The notes: generated from the letters alone by a model not told the origin. A stretch of DNA of 64,000 nucleotides from Prunus persica (GCF_000346465.2 NC_034015.1:11756637-11820636); one strand, 5' to 3'; counted from the first letter of the stretch, positions 36,625 through 49,851 are shown. Numbers and translations are program-made.

Positions 36625-37831
36625 ATTTCCTCATAGTATGCCTAGGACAACAGAATAATGCCATAATTACGAAGTGCGTTAGAGCTGTATAAGTATTCAG
36701 AACTCCTTTTGCAAGTACCACATATCAGGTATCTGAGATTTACAACCCTTAAATGGGATAAAGGATGAATATCGTGTACATTTTTTCTTCTGTGTTTTAT
36801 GCCAGAAAAGAAAAAACATGTGCATGGTTTAAGTGTTCTTTTTCCTTGTTTATTCTGTGATGCATTTTCAGGTAATATACTGAATAGTTTCATTTTTTAC
36901 TGGGTATGAAATAATATCCAGCAGACTGTATTGGTTTTTTCAAACACAGCTTGTTTGTGCTTGATCAAATTGTTTGATATAGTGACACTACATGAAGAAT
37001 GAGTAAGAGAGCCTATATTCCCCAAGAAAATTCTAAGCCCAATCAGCAAATAAAAAAGGAAAAGACAATTTTCCCCTAAAAAACAACTCACACTCAGCAA
37101 CCACCTTATCTCCTCCCGGCCCAGCCTCTCACCGCCGCTGGCTGGCAACCACCCCAGCACCATCTCTCTCTCTCTCTCTCTCATGTGTATCAGTTTTCTC
37201 CAATAATTCATGTATTAGTTAAAATTTGTAATGGAAATATACAGAGTCAGTTGTACAAATTTCTTAGGATGCCCTAGAATGCTAATGATGATGGATGGAA
37301 TTGCCCAATCCAACACATTAATAACAAGGAACCCACCAGACCTTAGCTTCCTCGTGTGATTGAATTGAATTAGGTCTTAGATTAGACGTGGAAGATGAGA
37401 ATATGCGAATTGAATTGGCCACAATTGTTCGTTCCTTTTTCAAGTAAACAAGTAAATCTCCTGAGAAAAAAAGAAAAGAGTCCTTAAAACACAAATGCTA
37501 TTTATAGGTAATTAAATTACGAGGCAAGTACTTTATTTGATTCAATATGTTTGATACTTTTGTGTGTTATATATTTGGGTAGCAAAGCTTTTTGTATGAG
37601 GCAGTGGCCATCAAGGGCCCCACACAAGTTAACATTGGAAGGAAAAGTCAAGCAGGTTTATGTGTGGAGGAAGAGGTGCAAAAGAAGATAAAAACACGAG
37701 ACCTAGAGCGTACATGTTTTAGGACCACTTTGAGAATTCAAAATTAATTGCCAGAAACCTAGCTCTGGTTATGATCAATTAAGCCAAGTACTATGGCCTA
37801 CTAAATGCATGGAGGACTTAAAACTTCTCTC

Positions 37832-37834
<3 letters not shown>

Positions 37835-37880
<46 letters not shown>
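37835..37880. repeat. (CT)n microsatellite
   Basis: A pure CT run of about 46 bp. Confidence 0.95.
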
Positions 37881-37883
<3 letters not shown>

Positions 37884-38489
37884 TACATGTGGATGTGGGG
37901 TTGCTCAGACAAGTACACCATTCAACTACTGCAAACATGAAAGAAAAGCCAAGTTGCCATGTTAAATACCAAGAACTGGAGAGACTTTAATCAAAACTTT
38001 CTTTAAGAGTTTTATGCGGTTATTTATATTTGTATTGGCCTTGGCGGTTGACGACCTTTATACCTGAATTATGAATACAATCTATCATTTTTAATAAAAA
38101 AAATAAAATGAAATTCTAGTCAGCAAACAGTTTGGAAGATTCAGAAAAAGAAAATTGATGAGCTGAAAAATGTGGCATTGCCCAACTACATATTACAATG
38201 GATGTCTAGTTTCATTAATTACTGACTTCACTTTCTTACACATTTGCTTTTCCTTTTGCTTGAACTTCTTAATTTATAACGAAAATAAATGGGAAAAGAT
38301 GGTTGAAAATGTTCTCTTATGTCAACATCTTAATTTAAAGATGTGGGCCAATTTTCCGGTGATTGAAGTAAATGGGGGGAACATTAATCATGTGATCCTC
38401 GTTAACTTACAACTACCAAATTCAGATTCCATGGCTGTGACAAATTAATGTCAAACTCAAAACAAGGTAGAAAATTTTGAAATTAAATA

Positions 38490-38491
<2 letters not shown>

Positions 38492-38529
<38 letters not shown>
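38492..38529. repeat. (CT)n microsatellite
   Basis: A pure CT run of about 38 bp. Confidence 0.95.
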
Positions 38530-38530
<1 letters not shown>

Positions 38531-39334
38531 CTTTATTATGAACGTATTGAGACAACCAAACATGTGTAATTATGAATTGTTGTACGTGTAATTAAGAGAT
38601 ACGAACTTTTTAACTTTGTACTTCATTTACTCTTAACAGCTTAGGTGATTAAAAGTCGTGTGGTGTGGACTTATTGCTCCGAATTCTTTTAAGGGTATGT
38701 GTGTTCAATTCAGTTTCATGCCGAGTAGAAGTCAATATACTCTAACTTGATACGTATAAACAATACGCCGGCTATTATACATGTCACGTGTAGGTATTAG
38801 GTTCGCCTCACATAAATGAGAGTTTGATATTGATATGTGGTGAGTTTGTAATAGCGTGACTTTGTTGTGGATGAGTAATTAATCCTTTTGTTAAAATAAA
38901 AATCCACTCATCCACACGCTAAACCAAGAAAAAAAAATTATATGATTAAAAAGTAAAAAAATTATGTACGTACAATATTAATTAAACATGTTTATCATGC
39001 CATAATCAGAAATTTATGTTAGAAAAATAAGTCGCGTTATTTTTGCTATTGTGTTAAATAACAGTTCGAATATTATCTCTAGTTAAAAAATAGTCAATTT
39101 TAATTTAATAATTTCGTATTCAAATTTATATTCTTTTCCATATCATTTTGTTTTGAAAATGGTCAATCCTAATTGAATTGAGACCTTATCATTCACGTTC
39201 TAATCATTTTTTCAAAATAATGGCAAGGAACATCTACTTCGATCCTATTACAATAAGGTACAGATTTATTCATTTACAAGGAAATTTATTAGATAAGCAA
39301 TTTTAATTTTTTAATTTTTATATATATTTTACAA

Positions 39335-39425
39335 ATTCTAACTACTCTAATGTATGGGGGAAGGATCGAACTGAGTGTAAAGCAACAAACACATTATCTT
39401 GACCTACTGACTTAATCCACATCTG
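39335..39425 (-). mobile_element. tRNA-derived SINE, family 1
   Basis: Homologous to 7637-7730: on the minus strand it has a box-A-like TTAAGTCAGTAGGTCAAG and a box-B-like CAGTTCGATCCTTCC. The flank duplication is not evident. Confidence 0.5.
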
Positions 39426-40246
39426 CGCCAAACAAAATTTTCATATATTGAGAAATATATATGTGTGAATTCAATTTACATGAAATTTCACAACATCGGT
39501 TAACCCTCATTAATTAGACAGGAAGCAGATGTAGGATTCCCGAAAAATTTACCCTCCAAAACTCAGAAATTTCTCCTATCCAACACAACCAGCAGCTAGA
39601 GCATCTAGAGAGGTTGAGAAAGCATACCTAGATCGATGAAAATGGTGGGCGGAAGTGAGCGAACAAGCTCCCGAAAAATTTCAGAAAAATTGTCGGAACC
39701 GGCCTGTTTCATGGTTGTTTTCGGCGACGGCAACGGCGGATTGAGGCTGAGGAGGGGCGAGGCTGATAGAGGGAAGTGAGGTGGTTCGTTTGGGACCAGT
39801 CTTGCCTGAAACAGTGGCCTGAGTTGGGAGAAATCGCTGTCTGAAGTTGGCTGGTCGTGGTGGTCACAAGAGAGAAGAAAATCTGGGTTTTTAAAACTGA
39901 ACTTCGAAATATTTACTGTTATGCAAACTTCTTCGTCACAACTCCAATTTGAGCCTACTACGTGTCTACGGATTCATCTCGATGTGCTCTACGCAACGAT
40001 ACAACTGAAATTCCCAAATTCTTTCCCGAACAAAAAGTCCACTTTAAACCCATTAAAATATTATCGAAGTAAAATTATCTTTTACTTTAATAAATTAATA
40101 ACTAAATATTAATTTAGGTTCGGATTATTACATGCACCAAACAAAATTTTCATATATTGAGAAATATATAAGTGAATTTAGTTTACATGAAATTTCACAA
40201 CACCAATTTAATCCTCATTAATTAGACGGAAAGCAGATGTAAGGTT
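39426..40246. mobile_element. LTR debris: about 105-bp direct repeats around a 603-bp LTR-like block
   Basis: Segments 39426-39529 and about 40136-40235 are near-identical (both contain CAAAATTTTCATATATTGAG and end AAGCAGA). The block between them, 39530-40132, starts TGTAGGATTCCCG and ends GATTATTACA, with imperfectly inverted ends as in an LTR. The second repeat is followed by TGTAAGGTTCC, like the start of a second LTR. The simplest reading is internal end-LTR-internal end-LTR remnant. No target duplication was found. Confidence 0.45.
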
Positions 40247-42329
40247 CCAATTCACAAAGTTAATTCCTTACAATAATATCTGTGCTCGAGCCTACGGAAT
40301 CATAGCCAAAAACAACATGACATATCAATTTATAAATCAAAAGGGAAAGGGACCAAGGATATCACAAGATTAAAAGATGCCCCCACATTGTTAATGCAAC
40401 ATCTGAAAAAGATGCCCTTTTGTGGTCCAAACCCCTCCTAAGTCTCAGACAACAATGATATCATACCCATCAAGCTTTTAATTCAAGGAGTTCAAACATC
40501 CATCCTTATAATGACAGTTAAGGGTTTTACAAGTAGAGAAAAAAAATAAAGCCCACCATCATCCATCATGGTCATAGACTTAGTCTCATATGTGCATGTT
40601 ATATATGTGTTTGATATATGGTCCTGCCCCAATTGGCTTGCCTTTTTTTGTTTGTGAGTATTATTGCATTTCACTTTCGGGCTGTTTTTATAGGAAGCAC
40701 TTTTGTTTATAAGAACGTCAATTTTTTTTTAATCCAAATGCTTTCATACTTGGAAGTACTTCATTATGACCCATAAGCACTTTTAAAATTCTCTGCTAAA
40801 TGCAGTTGGAAGCGTTTTTCATTGTTAAATACACTTTCAACCATTTCAGAAGCCCACCGTAATAGAGAAATTGAAATGCATATGGTGGGGCTCATCTGCT
40901 TTCATGTTTTCATCCCCAACTTGCATTGGATTTCTTGCATTGCCATTATATTCCTGCCTTCTGTTTGCTTCTGCATGCCAAATTAAATATCTCTTTCCGA
41001 ACATTAAATTTGGTTTTGTAACTTAGAATGTGGAAGTCACATGTGATCCAAGGGCAAATGGGAATGTCTGCTAGTCTTCTCCTTCTTCACATATTTCATC
41101 ATCATCCCAAGCTTGAATCCTCTGCACTCAACCTCAGGAATTTTGGATTATAAACTAATAGGCACGCGACACGTGGCCGGGGACATGCATTATCTAACAC
41201 CCACAGGCATAAGCATTCAATACGTACAGTACAGCTACAATATGTTTACGAATTTACCCAAACCTGTGCTTTGTCTGAGGACCCAGGTAGTACTTACTGG
41301 GGTTAAAGTTAAAATAGTTTACCTAAAAACGTTTTGATTTGATCTACTTGTATTTCTCCAACTGTATCTTATATAGCTAGCTCTAGTACAAGTGTACCCT
41401 CAAGGAAGCTTTCACTTCTTACAAACAGTGGTGGAAATTAATTATGCTTCCTGGCCAAGTCTTCTCCAGAAATGAATTTCATTACACATGTTTGGTGTAC
41501 TTGGACTGTACTATTACTTAGGGTTAAATATACTCATTAATTTTATATCCTTGTATTTTATTCGATTCGCCAATTTAATTCCGTATATATTTTTAATCTA
41601 TCCAATTTAGTCATTGAGTGTGTCTATATTAACTAATGCAGGACATTCCGTCTGCAATTTAATATTATGATCCGAATAGTTTATTTTTATATTCTTCTCG
41701 TCGATCATTATTATATATGACTCTAAAATTAATTAGTTTTCACTTTAAGTCGCCAATTAAAACGTCATACATATAGCTTTCAGACAGTAACCAGTATCTA
41801 ATTTATCTATTTATTTAGTTTTTGAAATGTTTTTAATGTCGGCAAAATTCCTAAAGCTGCATATTCTGAAATACGAAACACATGAACATGTATATATATA
41901 TGGACACCTGAATACTTAAATCTGAATTGACATCTAATAGAACATTGAACAACACCCACACAAATGAATAAATTTTTTGTAAAATGGAAGCATCAAATTT
42001 CAACAACAAATAATGACAAAAGTATATAAACATAATACGTATTCGAATGTCGCATCCAAACAAAGCCTTGGTTAAAGGGACACATGACCAGCTTTAAGTA
42101 TCTATCCATTTGGTCCATACATGGCAACACAAATGTTGCAGAAGGATGGATGGCGTTATTTGTGAAAGAGCAAAGTTGGGAGGCCCAAGACATATGAGTT
42201 CTCAGGCAATGTCACATTCCAGCCACCTAATGGGAAAGAGAGATAAGGAACAACAAGATAGCGACCCTTCCATTCTCTAGCTTCCTTTCCTTCCTTGTGC
42301 CACAACAGACAATTCAACAACGCAGCTGC

Positions 42330-42330
<1 letters not shown>

Positions 42331-42372
<42 letters not shown>
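42331..42372. repeat. (GA)n microsatellite
   Basis: An AG run of about 42 bp with one interruption near the end. Confidence 0.92.
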
Positions 42373-42373
<1 letters not shown>

Positions 42374-42923
42374 TCAATTATAATATGAAGACACCAAGCC
42401 TATAGCCAATAGAAGCCAGTATCGTTATTTACTTAAAGAGATTTAGGGTTTCTCAGGATGGTGACCCATTTGTTGGTGGGCAATAATCAGATTTGGACTC
42501 ATTTTTGTGGTCACATGTTGTATGCCTCTAAGAGTGGCCGTTGAAAAAAATTGATGTAAGGAGCCATTGATGGACACTGCCGGACCTACAGAGGCGCAAA
42601 TAATCATTGACTAGACCGAATGATCATTGATGAGTTTTTCAAATTTAAAATATTTTTAGAAACTCTAATAGAAATTGTATGGTACATATTCAATCAAGAT
42701 TAACCATATATTTGACTATACCATAGAATTTCGATCGTGTCTTTCAAGTTATGAATTGACTAGAGTACTACTTGGATTTAGAAGTGTAACTAATTTTCAT
42801 CCAACTTTAGATTGACTAGAAGCCCATCATTTCAGGTCAAAAATCATAGAGCTGGTTGTAGAGGGTTTCGGTAAATGCATTCATATCAAATAAAGATGTA
42901 CATGTCTCCTTTAGAGTTATGAG

Positions 42924-42939
42924 ACGTCGCATGCGACGT
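42924..42939. repeat. 16-bp perfect palindrome
   Basis: ACGTCGCATGCGACGT is identical to its reverse complement. It contains two ACGT cores (bZIP-type) and a central GCATGC (RY-like). Isolated, with no gene next to it. Confidence 0.9.
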
Positions 42940-44974
42940 TGCCACATCAAGAGGCAAAGGAAAAGGGCAATAGGCTTGGGTTCGCATCAGATATGAATTA
43001 TCTACTTTATAAGGGGCATGATATAAGTGGTGCAGTTGCATTTAACCCACATGGTCCCCCTCCCAAAGTCCTCCATGACCATGACTTTAATGGCAAAGAA
43101 GAAGCTTATGCCAATGAAGGGTTGCTGTTATTGTTGTTATTAGGGTTAGAGAAGATGTGGGTTTCTAGCGGCATGTTGAGTTGTTGGTGGTCCACCTTGA
43201 GATTGGTGCTAATAATATCCATAAAAAATCAAAGAGATTGATACTTCCATTGAAATTACAAGATATCGAAACCCAAAAAGTTGTGTATATATGTGAGACC
43301 AAGAGAGAGAATTATATAGGCGTCCATCCTAAAGCTTCCCATCATATTTATGGAGAAGTTAACATGGTAGCTAATGGCTTAGCTCATTTGCATTTGGTTT
43401 GGGAATTTTTCTTTTTTGTTTACCATAAAGTTATGTTTGATATGCATGTATGGTTATAAGATTCGTCGTGGATGTTCGTTCTAAACTTTTTATTTTTTCA
43501 GAAAGAAAAAGAGTGTGACCAAGAGAGAGAAGAGGGGTAGGGTATAGGGAGATAGTGATTTGTAGTGGGATGGCAAAGAAAGATAGAATTATGAAAGAAG
43601 AGAGAGGCAGTTGAGTTGGGGATGGAAACTAATAATTGCAAAGCGAGTGAAGAGCATGCTGCCATGCACGAGTGAAGCAGAGACTGGGTTTTTGGCAGAG
43701 AGAGAAGCCAGAGAGACTGGCGAAAATTATATCATTGAATTACTATATCTGATTAAACTCATGAAAATCCGCAGTCACAGGCTTTTGATCAGAACCCTTA
43801 AAACCCTCTACAACAACATTGACTTAAGCTGAGCCTCTGTGTGTGAATGAATCTCAGACACACACACATGCACAAGAAACAAGTACGTTTCTGGTGTAAA
43901 GAGGGGACATTAATTTTGAGCTAACTAATGGTTAATGGGGGGATAAAAGAAAGGTAGTACAAGAAAACAAAAAAAAGAAAAGAAAATATGGGAGGTAGTA
44001 ATTTCCAATCTTTCAATAAAGCTAGCAAAAGAAAAAAGTGTGTTGAAACATCAAACATGGATTTCTAAATCTCGAAGTCAAATGCCGGGAACCCAGACGC
44101 CAACCATGACCTCTAAACCTCTTACCTGAGTTTGCTTAACCTAGACACAGATCCTGAGCACCGAACCCCAAAACTAAGCTGCTAAAGGCACCATATCTAG
44201 GATGTATGTTTGTGAAAAGGCCTAGACCTAAAACCTCGACTCTAGCCTTTGGTGAATTGCAGTGGAAGCTCAATAATTAACAATAATTGGAATTATATAA
44301 ACTATATTATGAAGTGGACACCAAAAAATAATAACTGTCATGATCTTAAATCACATACCAATTTATACTGGAATACTAATTCTTTCCATTTGTGTAATAT
44401 CTGCTTAACATTTTGTAAGGACCACTTTTTACAGAATCCCTGCAACAGATATAAAACAGCCAACAAAGCTATAAAGAACCAACACCAACTACTAGTACCT
44501 GGTCCTGGAGAGAGAGAGAGAGGGAGAGAGAGTTACCAGTAAAGTAGGGTCATTTCTTTCTCTCCCAAACTTTTTACAAAATAAACTTACTAAGGAGGTG
44601 CCATGGTGACTGATGGGTACACGTACATGCAAGTGAGAAGAAGAGGCAGATCGCAGAGAAAAAGTGTTCTGAAGAATTTGGTAGGTGTGCAATGTTGAGC
44701 AGGTAAAGCCAATTATTATAACATTTATTTTGCACATATTATCAAGTACTAAATATATGTGCTAAGTACTTTTCTGATTTTTGCTTTCAAGAGAAATTTT
44801 GATAAATTACTTTCTACACTTATAACGATTATAAAAAGATATAACTGCATTTTCTTTTCATAATATGAAAATAAGACCTATATACACGATGACTTGTGAA
44901 TTACAATCAATCAGTATCATCTTACAAGACTATGATTTAGAAGTTCGTCTTTCTACACTAACGGGGTCTATTAA

Positions 44975-45085
44975 ATAGAAAGTGACATTAATTTACAGAC
45001 TAGTGGTCTCAGGTTTGAAATCCCATCACATCTTGATAGTGTGTACGTGTGTGAGAAAACACGCTCCCATTATAGTCTAGACTAT
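44975..45085 (+). mobile_element. SINE-like repeat, family 4
   Basis: A box-B-like GGTTTGAAATCCC is followed by CTTGATAGTGTGT, a TGTGTGAGAAA block and TAGTCTAGACTATCGCTTAT. The same order of blocks recurs at about 57725-57845. The 5' end and target duplication are unclear. Confidence 0.45.
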
Positions 45086-45592
45086 CGCTTATATGCTTGT
45101 AATATTAACATCATACTAAATGCTAAACGCCATGTGTTATGCAAGACAGAAAATGAAGAAAATAGCTGCACTAATTAACTTTAAAATGATAATGTAGTTT
45201 TTTTTTTTTTTTTTTGGTTGAGAAAATCTTATCGTTTCTCTTTGAGAAAACCCTAAAGAAAAATCTCTAGCCGCTGCCCCCTTTGGGAGTCGGTGACCAC
45301 CCTTCTTACTCCATCCCTTTTCTTCTCCTCTCATCCCTCTGGATTCTTTGTTTTTTGTTTTATTTTGTGATGTAGAAGTGGCGTCGCCATGATATAGTTG
45401 TCTTTTGGACCATGCATGAAAGGATTTGGCTCCAATTATCAATATGTGATATATATATATATATATTTGAAATTACGAAGCAGGGATGATGCCGAGTAAC
45501 GTTGTTTTCGGGTTTAGCCAGTGCAACACTATGGGTTTAGCCGATATGGCGTTATAGCTCTGTCGGTGTAGGTGGCTTGATACAAGCCATGA

Positions 45593-45811
45593 TGTGTAAG
45601 TCCCACATAGGAGAATACAACGTTAATCTACAGTTTAAATATAGGTGGTCCACTCCTAATTACATCGAGACCTTTTAAGTTAAAACCCCACACCTAAAGG
45701 TCCATTGGGCCTACTCTCACCCAAGGTATTGGACGTTGGTTAAGGTGGGGATAATATCGGTGCATGGTTTGGATAGATAGATATTGAACTCCTATTGGGC
45801 TCGTTGATACA
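45593..45811 (+). mobile_element. Sirevirus-type copia 5' LTR (LTR1)
   Basis: Runs from TGTGTAAGTCCC to GATACA, 219 bp, alignable with LTR2 (49852-50069) and LTR3 (50363-50547). Directly followed by a primer-binding site. Confidence 0.8.
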
Positions 45812-45816
45812 ACAAT

Positions 45817-45828
45817 TGGTATCAGAGC
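45817..45828 (+). other. Primer-binding site (initiator tRNA-Met type)
   Basis: TGGTATCAGAGC, the complement of the plant initiator tRNA-Met 3' end, five bases after LTR1. Confidence 0.9.
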
Positions 45829-46189
45829 CTGGTTTGGCTAAGACACACTTGGTTCAAGGTAGAGCCATTGACATGTTCAAGGAGGTGACTCAAGTAAAAA
45901 TTATTGGACCAGTGAAGAAAGGTGGAGTAGGCTAGTAGAATTGAGACAAAGTGTGGCTGATTGCAACCTTGGCAAAGGTAAAATCATGCATTGCATATTT
46001 TAGGTTAGGTTGAGTAAATATGATGACTAATCTTGTTCAAATATGTCTTGCCAATATGATTCTTCAGTCCAAGTCGAAAGTCATAGTGTTGAGGAGAGCC
46101 TTCCCAATCAAAATGACAATGTTATCACTGGTCCTCTAAATCAAGGGGTTAGAGCTAGCCAATTGCAATAACTAGCTAAGGAGATCAGC

Positions 46190-47880
46190 CATGTGTGCTA
46201 TGTCTCTAAGGAAGAGCCTAAGAATGTAAAAGAGGCCTTGAAACATCAAGAATGGTTTATGACAATGCAAGATGAGTTAAATTTGTTCGTTAGGAATGAT
46301 GTTTGGTACCTTTTCCCTAGGCCATCACACTCTAATGTTATAGGTACCAAGTGGATTTTCAAGAACAAAACTGATGAACAAGGAAATGTTGTAAGAAATA
46401 AGGCTAGGTTGTTTGCTCAAGGTTACACTCAAATGGAGGGAATTGATTTTGAGTAAACCTTTGCCCCGGTTGCAAGGTTAGAGTCAATTAGTCTACTACT
46501 AGCCATTTCTTGTCACTTATAGGTCAAACTCTTTCAAATGGATGTCAAAACTGCCTTCTTGAATGGAATTTTGAATGAAGAAGTATATGTTGAGCAACCA
46601 AAGGTTTTAAAGATTCACATCATCCAAATAATTTTTTTTATACGGAAAAAAGCTCCTATAGTTTGAAACAAGCTCCTAGAGCTTGATATGACAGGTTATC
46701 CTCTCATCTTTTGGGAAATGGCTATGTTAGAGGGTCGGTTGACAAAACCTTATTTGTGAAATAGTTCAAGAAAGATGTTCTTATGGCTCAAATATATGTG
46801 GATGATATTGTGATTGGTTCAATCTCGGGGTTTCATGTACAAGAATTTATTCAAGTAGTGACTAGTGAGTTTGAAATGAGCCTTGTTAGTTAGCTTAATT
46901 ACTTCATAGGGCTTCAAATTAAACAAAGTCAAGATGAGATTTCTATATCTTAATCCAAATATGCCAAAACTTGATCAAAAAGTTTGGTTTGAAATCTGCC
47001 AAAGTTGCTAGGACTCCAATGAGTACAAGTGCAAAGGTGCAAAGAGACTCAAGTGGGACAAGTGACACTCAATAGAAGCACGATAGGAAGTCTTTTTTTA
47101 CTGCAATGCAAGTCGACTTGACATAGCCTTTAGTGTAGGTGTATATGCTAGATTGTAGAGTGATCCTAAGGAGTCTCACAAGTGCAAAGGTGCAAAGAGA
47201 CTCAAGTAGGACAAGTGACACTTTATAGAAGCATGATAAGAAGTATTCTTTACCTCACTACTAGTAGACTTGACATAGCCTTTAGTGTAGGTATATGTGC
47301 TAGATTTCAGAGTGATCCCAAGAAGTCTCACTTGTTTGCAGTCAAGAGGATCATCAAGTATGTGAGTGGTACAACAAACTTTGGCTTGTGGTATACCTAT
47401 GACACTAATTCTGAATTAGTTGGCTTTAGTGATGCAAATTGGGTTGGTTATAGTGATGATAGGAAAAGCACTTCTAGGGAAGCTTTTTATGTGGCAACAA
47501 CCTTGTTGCATAGCATAGCAAGAAATAAAATTATGTCTCTCTGTCTACTACGAGGCAAACTATGTGGTCGTTGGAAGTTTTTGCACATAGCTTCTTTAGA
47601 TGAAACAAATGTTAGATAATTATGGTATCTCTCAATCATCTTTCTCATCTATTGTGATAACATGAGTGCCATTGACATTTCAAAGAATCATGTGCAATAC
47701 TCAAGAGCAAAACACATTGATACTAGGCACCATTTCATTAGAGATCTTGTGGAGAGCAAAATATTAACTTTGGAATTTATTCCTTTCTAGAAACAACTAG
47801 CAGACATTCTAACTAAAGCTCTGGATGCTCAAAAACATGTTGACCTTTGAAAATCCATTGGTTTATTCTCCTTTGAATGA
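46190..47880 (+). pseudogene. Copia pol remnant: reverse transcriptase and RNase H
   Basis: Family marks in order: TKWIFKNKTDEQGNVVRNKA and FAPVARLE (RVT_2 start, about 46350-46480), MDVKTAFLNG, YVDDIVIG (the catalytic YVDD, about 46795), then RLDIAFSVG, YVSGTTNFGLW, DDRKSTS, and near the end YCDNMSAIDISKN and KQLADILTKALDAQ. At least ten stops or frameshifts interrupt it. A 152-bp tandem duplication lies at 47027-47330. The wording resembles the SIRE/Maximus lineage. Gag, protease and integrase are not recognisable upstream. Confidence 0.85.
47027..47330 (+). repeat. Tandem duplication of about 152 bp inside pol remnant
   Basis: The segment starting AAGTGCAAAGGTGCAAAGAG at about 47028 recurs at about 47180 and is followed in both copies by the CTTGACATAGCCTTTAGTG block, with several substitutions between copies. 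Confidence 0.75.
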
Positions 47881-48019
47881 TTAGCTATTCTATCTATATA
47901 CTTTAGCATTTTGTTTTTTCTCATACCAGTCCTAATACCTCTTCTCCTCCTACCAGTCCTTGCCCATCCACATCTCATTCTCAGAGCTCTAGAACAATTG
48001 GAAATATTTCCAATTTTAC

Positions 48020-48740
48020 CTCACCTAGAGCTATGTATTTCTTTCATTCTGTGGTGTCAAACAAGAAGTTTGTTCCTGAGCGTATTTACAACATTTAGGC
48101 TCTCCACATTTGTGATTAGAACTGTGTTAATCAAATGTTCAAACATTATCAATTGCAATCTCAATTCTCAGTCTAGTAAGTATAACGCATCTATTGTTCA
48201 TGAATTATATCATAATTTTCCAATTCAACTTGCTTTTACAAAGTCTCGTATATCTGTTAGAGATGTGTCCATCATGTTTACTCATGTTGTGATTCATAAG
48301 GTTTTAGAATTTAGGCCATGTCCTTGCACTAGCTACGATTCTTATTTTGCTGTTGTCTATCAATATTATATTGAGCAGTTTCATAGTCTTGCTTATGAAA
48401 ATTGTTCCCTTCCTCTCACCAGCAAAAGGTTTCCTAGGAAATCTTATTTGAAGCCTTTTTACAATTCCTTTGAGATTTTGTGCGTTATAATCTTCTACCC
48501 ATTGCCAATAATTCCAATCTTACTCATGGTGGATGTCAGTTGATGCTTGTTGTGCTTAACAGAGCCCTTGTTCCTTTTGGAGAGATCATATGTCACTCAC
48601 TTCAGACCAAGACTGCTGGTCATGGAACAAAACACAAAGAGCCTTTTGTCTTTCCATGTCTTATTCATACCCTATGTTGTCTGAAGGGAGTTGAGCCGAC
48701 CCCAGTGATGTCTGGCATGAGGCACCTGTTATTTATGACT
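48020..48740 (+). pseudogene. Extra ORF remnant downstream of pol (putative plant transposon domain)
   Basis: Scattered frames give VSNKKFVPERI, then SKYNASIVHELYHNFPIQ, FTKSRISVRD, then FGEIICH and a Pro/Phe-rich end. This pattern resembles the 'putative plant transposon protein' domain that often accompanies Sirevirus-like elements. The longest open stretch is 47911-48543, but it does not follow one ancestral frame. Family recognition is tentative. Confidence 0.45.
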
Positions 48741-49851
48741 TAGCCTATATTGCTCTAAGTGACTCTAAGTGACAAACTATCCACTCCTCAACTATCCAAA
48801 GCTTCGAGTGCCTCCACTTTTTTCTTTTCACATATTTCTATGTTGAAAATTACAATACAAGATCAAGCTTATGAGCTCATCTATTTGAGGAAGTTGGTTC
48901 TTTTTATTCTTGGTGCCCGCTCTTCTCTGTCATCTTATCCATCTGGTACTCATGCACTATTGGGAATTTGGTTGTTGAAGACTCTAAAGATGACTTTGCG
49001 GAGACAGACTTCGATTGATCTAAAGCCTCCACGGAAATTTAGTTCTAAGCAATTGTCACGACTTAATTTTGTATTTTGCAGTTTATACACTCTTGGGAGT
49101 AACTTTTGTAAAAGGTGCACCATGGAGGTTTGCATATTTTCAAAATGAGACTTTCCAAATCTGCTTTGGTCATTTGAAATCTGCATCTAGAATATAGGCT
49201 ACATCATATCATTCTAGCTAGATTAAATTCATTGTTGGTTTCCTCAAGATGATGGTTTCTTGAAGAAATCGACTACTTTTGTTTAAATATATAGTTCTTC
49301 GATTGTTACGATTCGAAGATGAGATACGGTGCCATAAGGTGAAGAAGCTGATGGATTAGCTACCATTTTTCATGAAGAATTGTTTCTAGCTTAACTATGT
49401 CAGTGAAGAAGGTTGCATAGTGAGGTAGTGCTCTAGTCCTAAATAGATATAGGTTTGTTTGAGTTTGTGAATACCTTTATTGTAAGAATCTCCCTAACAT
49501 AGTGGATTGCCTAGTTGGAGCGAAGACCCCTAATTTTTCTCAATGGTGGGTTTCTGGGTAAACATGTTTGGTGTGAATCTCTGACATGATGACGAATGTT
49601 TGGTGTGAATCTTAATTGTTGCTAGCACAGGAGATGCCTAGATTGATGGGTCATTTTAAGTGCTTAGGTTGTCAATTAGTCATTGTTTAGGCTTGCAGAG
49701 GTATGAGACTTGTGTTTGATTGAGTGTGCTGATTGTTGTGTGTTCTTAAGTGTGTGACTAGTTGTAGGCTAGTTGTACATTTGGTATAAATACTTTGTGT
49801 GTCGGATCTTCTAAGTAACTTGATACCCTTCCACCTAAGTACCAATTTTAA
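48741..49851. other. Element interior with no recognisable domain
   Basis: Between the extra ORF remnant and LTR2 I see short ORFs only (for example 48759-49148) and no motif I can name. Confidence 0.4.

Larger units (their letters stand above)
36625..39334. other. Intergenic downstream of RMC1
   Basis: It begins with the RMC1 3' UTR. Apart from (CT)n tracts at 37163-37182, 37835-37880 and 38492-38529, I see AT-rich sequence only and no gene I can support. Confidence 0.5.
40247..44960. other. Intergenic, no supportable gene
   Basis: It holds a (GA)n tract (42331-42372), a 16-bp palindrome (42924-42939), a shorter GA tract near 44505-44530 and AT-rich spacer. Several short ORFs exist (for example 42939-43241) but have no codon or domain signal I trust. 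A G-box (CACGTGGC) at about 41169-41176 has no adjacent gene. Confidence 0.45.

Noticed and set aside
38634..38760. Possible further SINE (GTGTTCAATTC resembling box B)
   Set aside because: Box A is weak, and no tail or target duplication was found.
41169..41176. G-box CACGTGGC
   Set aside because: A real match to the motif, but with no adjacent gene it cannot be called regulatory.
42939..43241. 100-codon ORF in the spacer
   Set aside because: Poly-Leu tract and no family resemblance; no promoter or splice context supports it.
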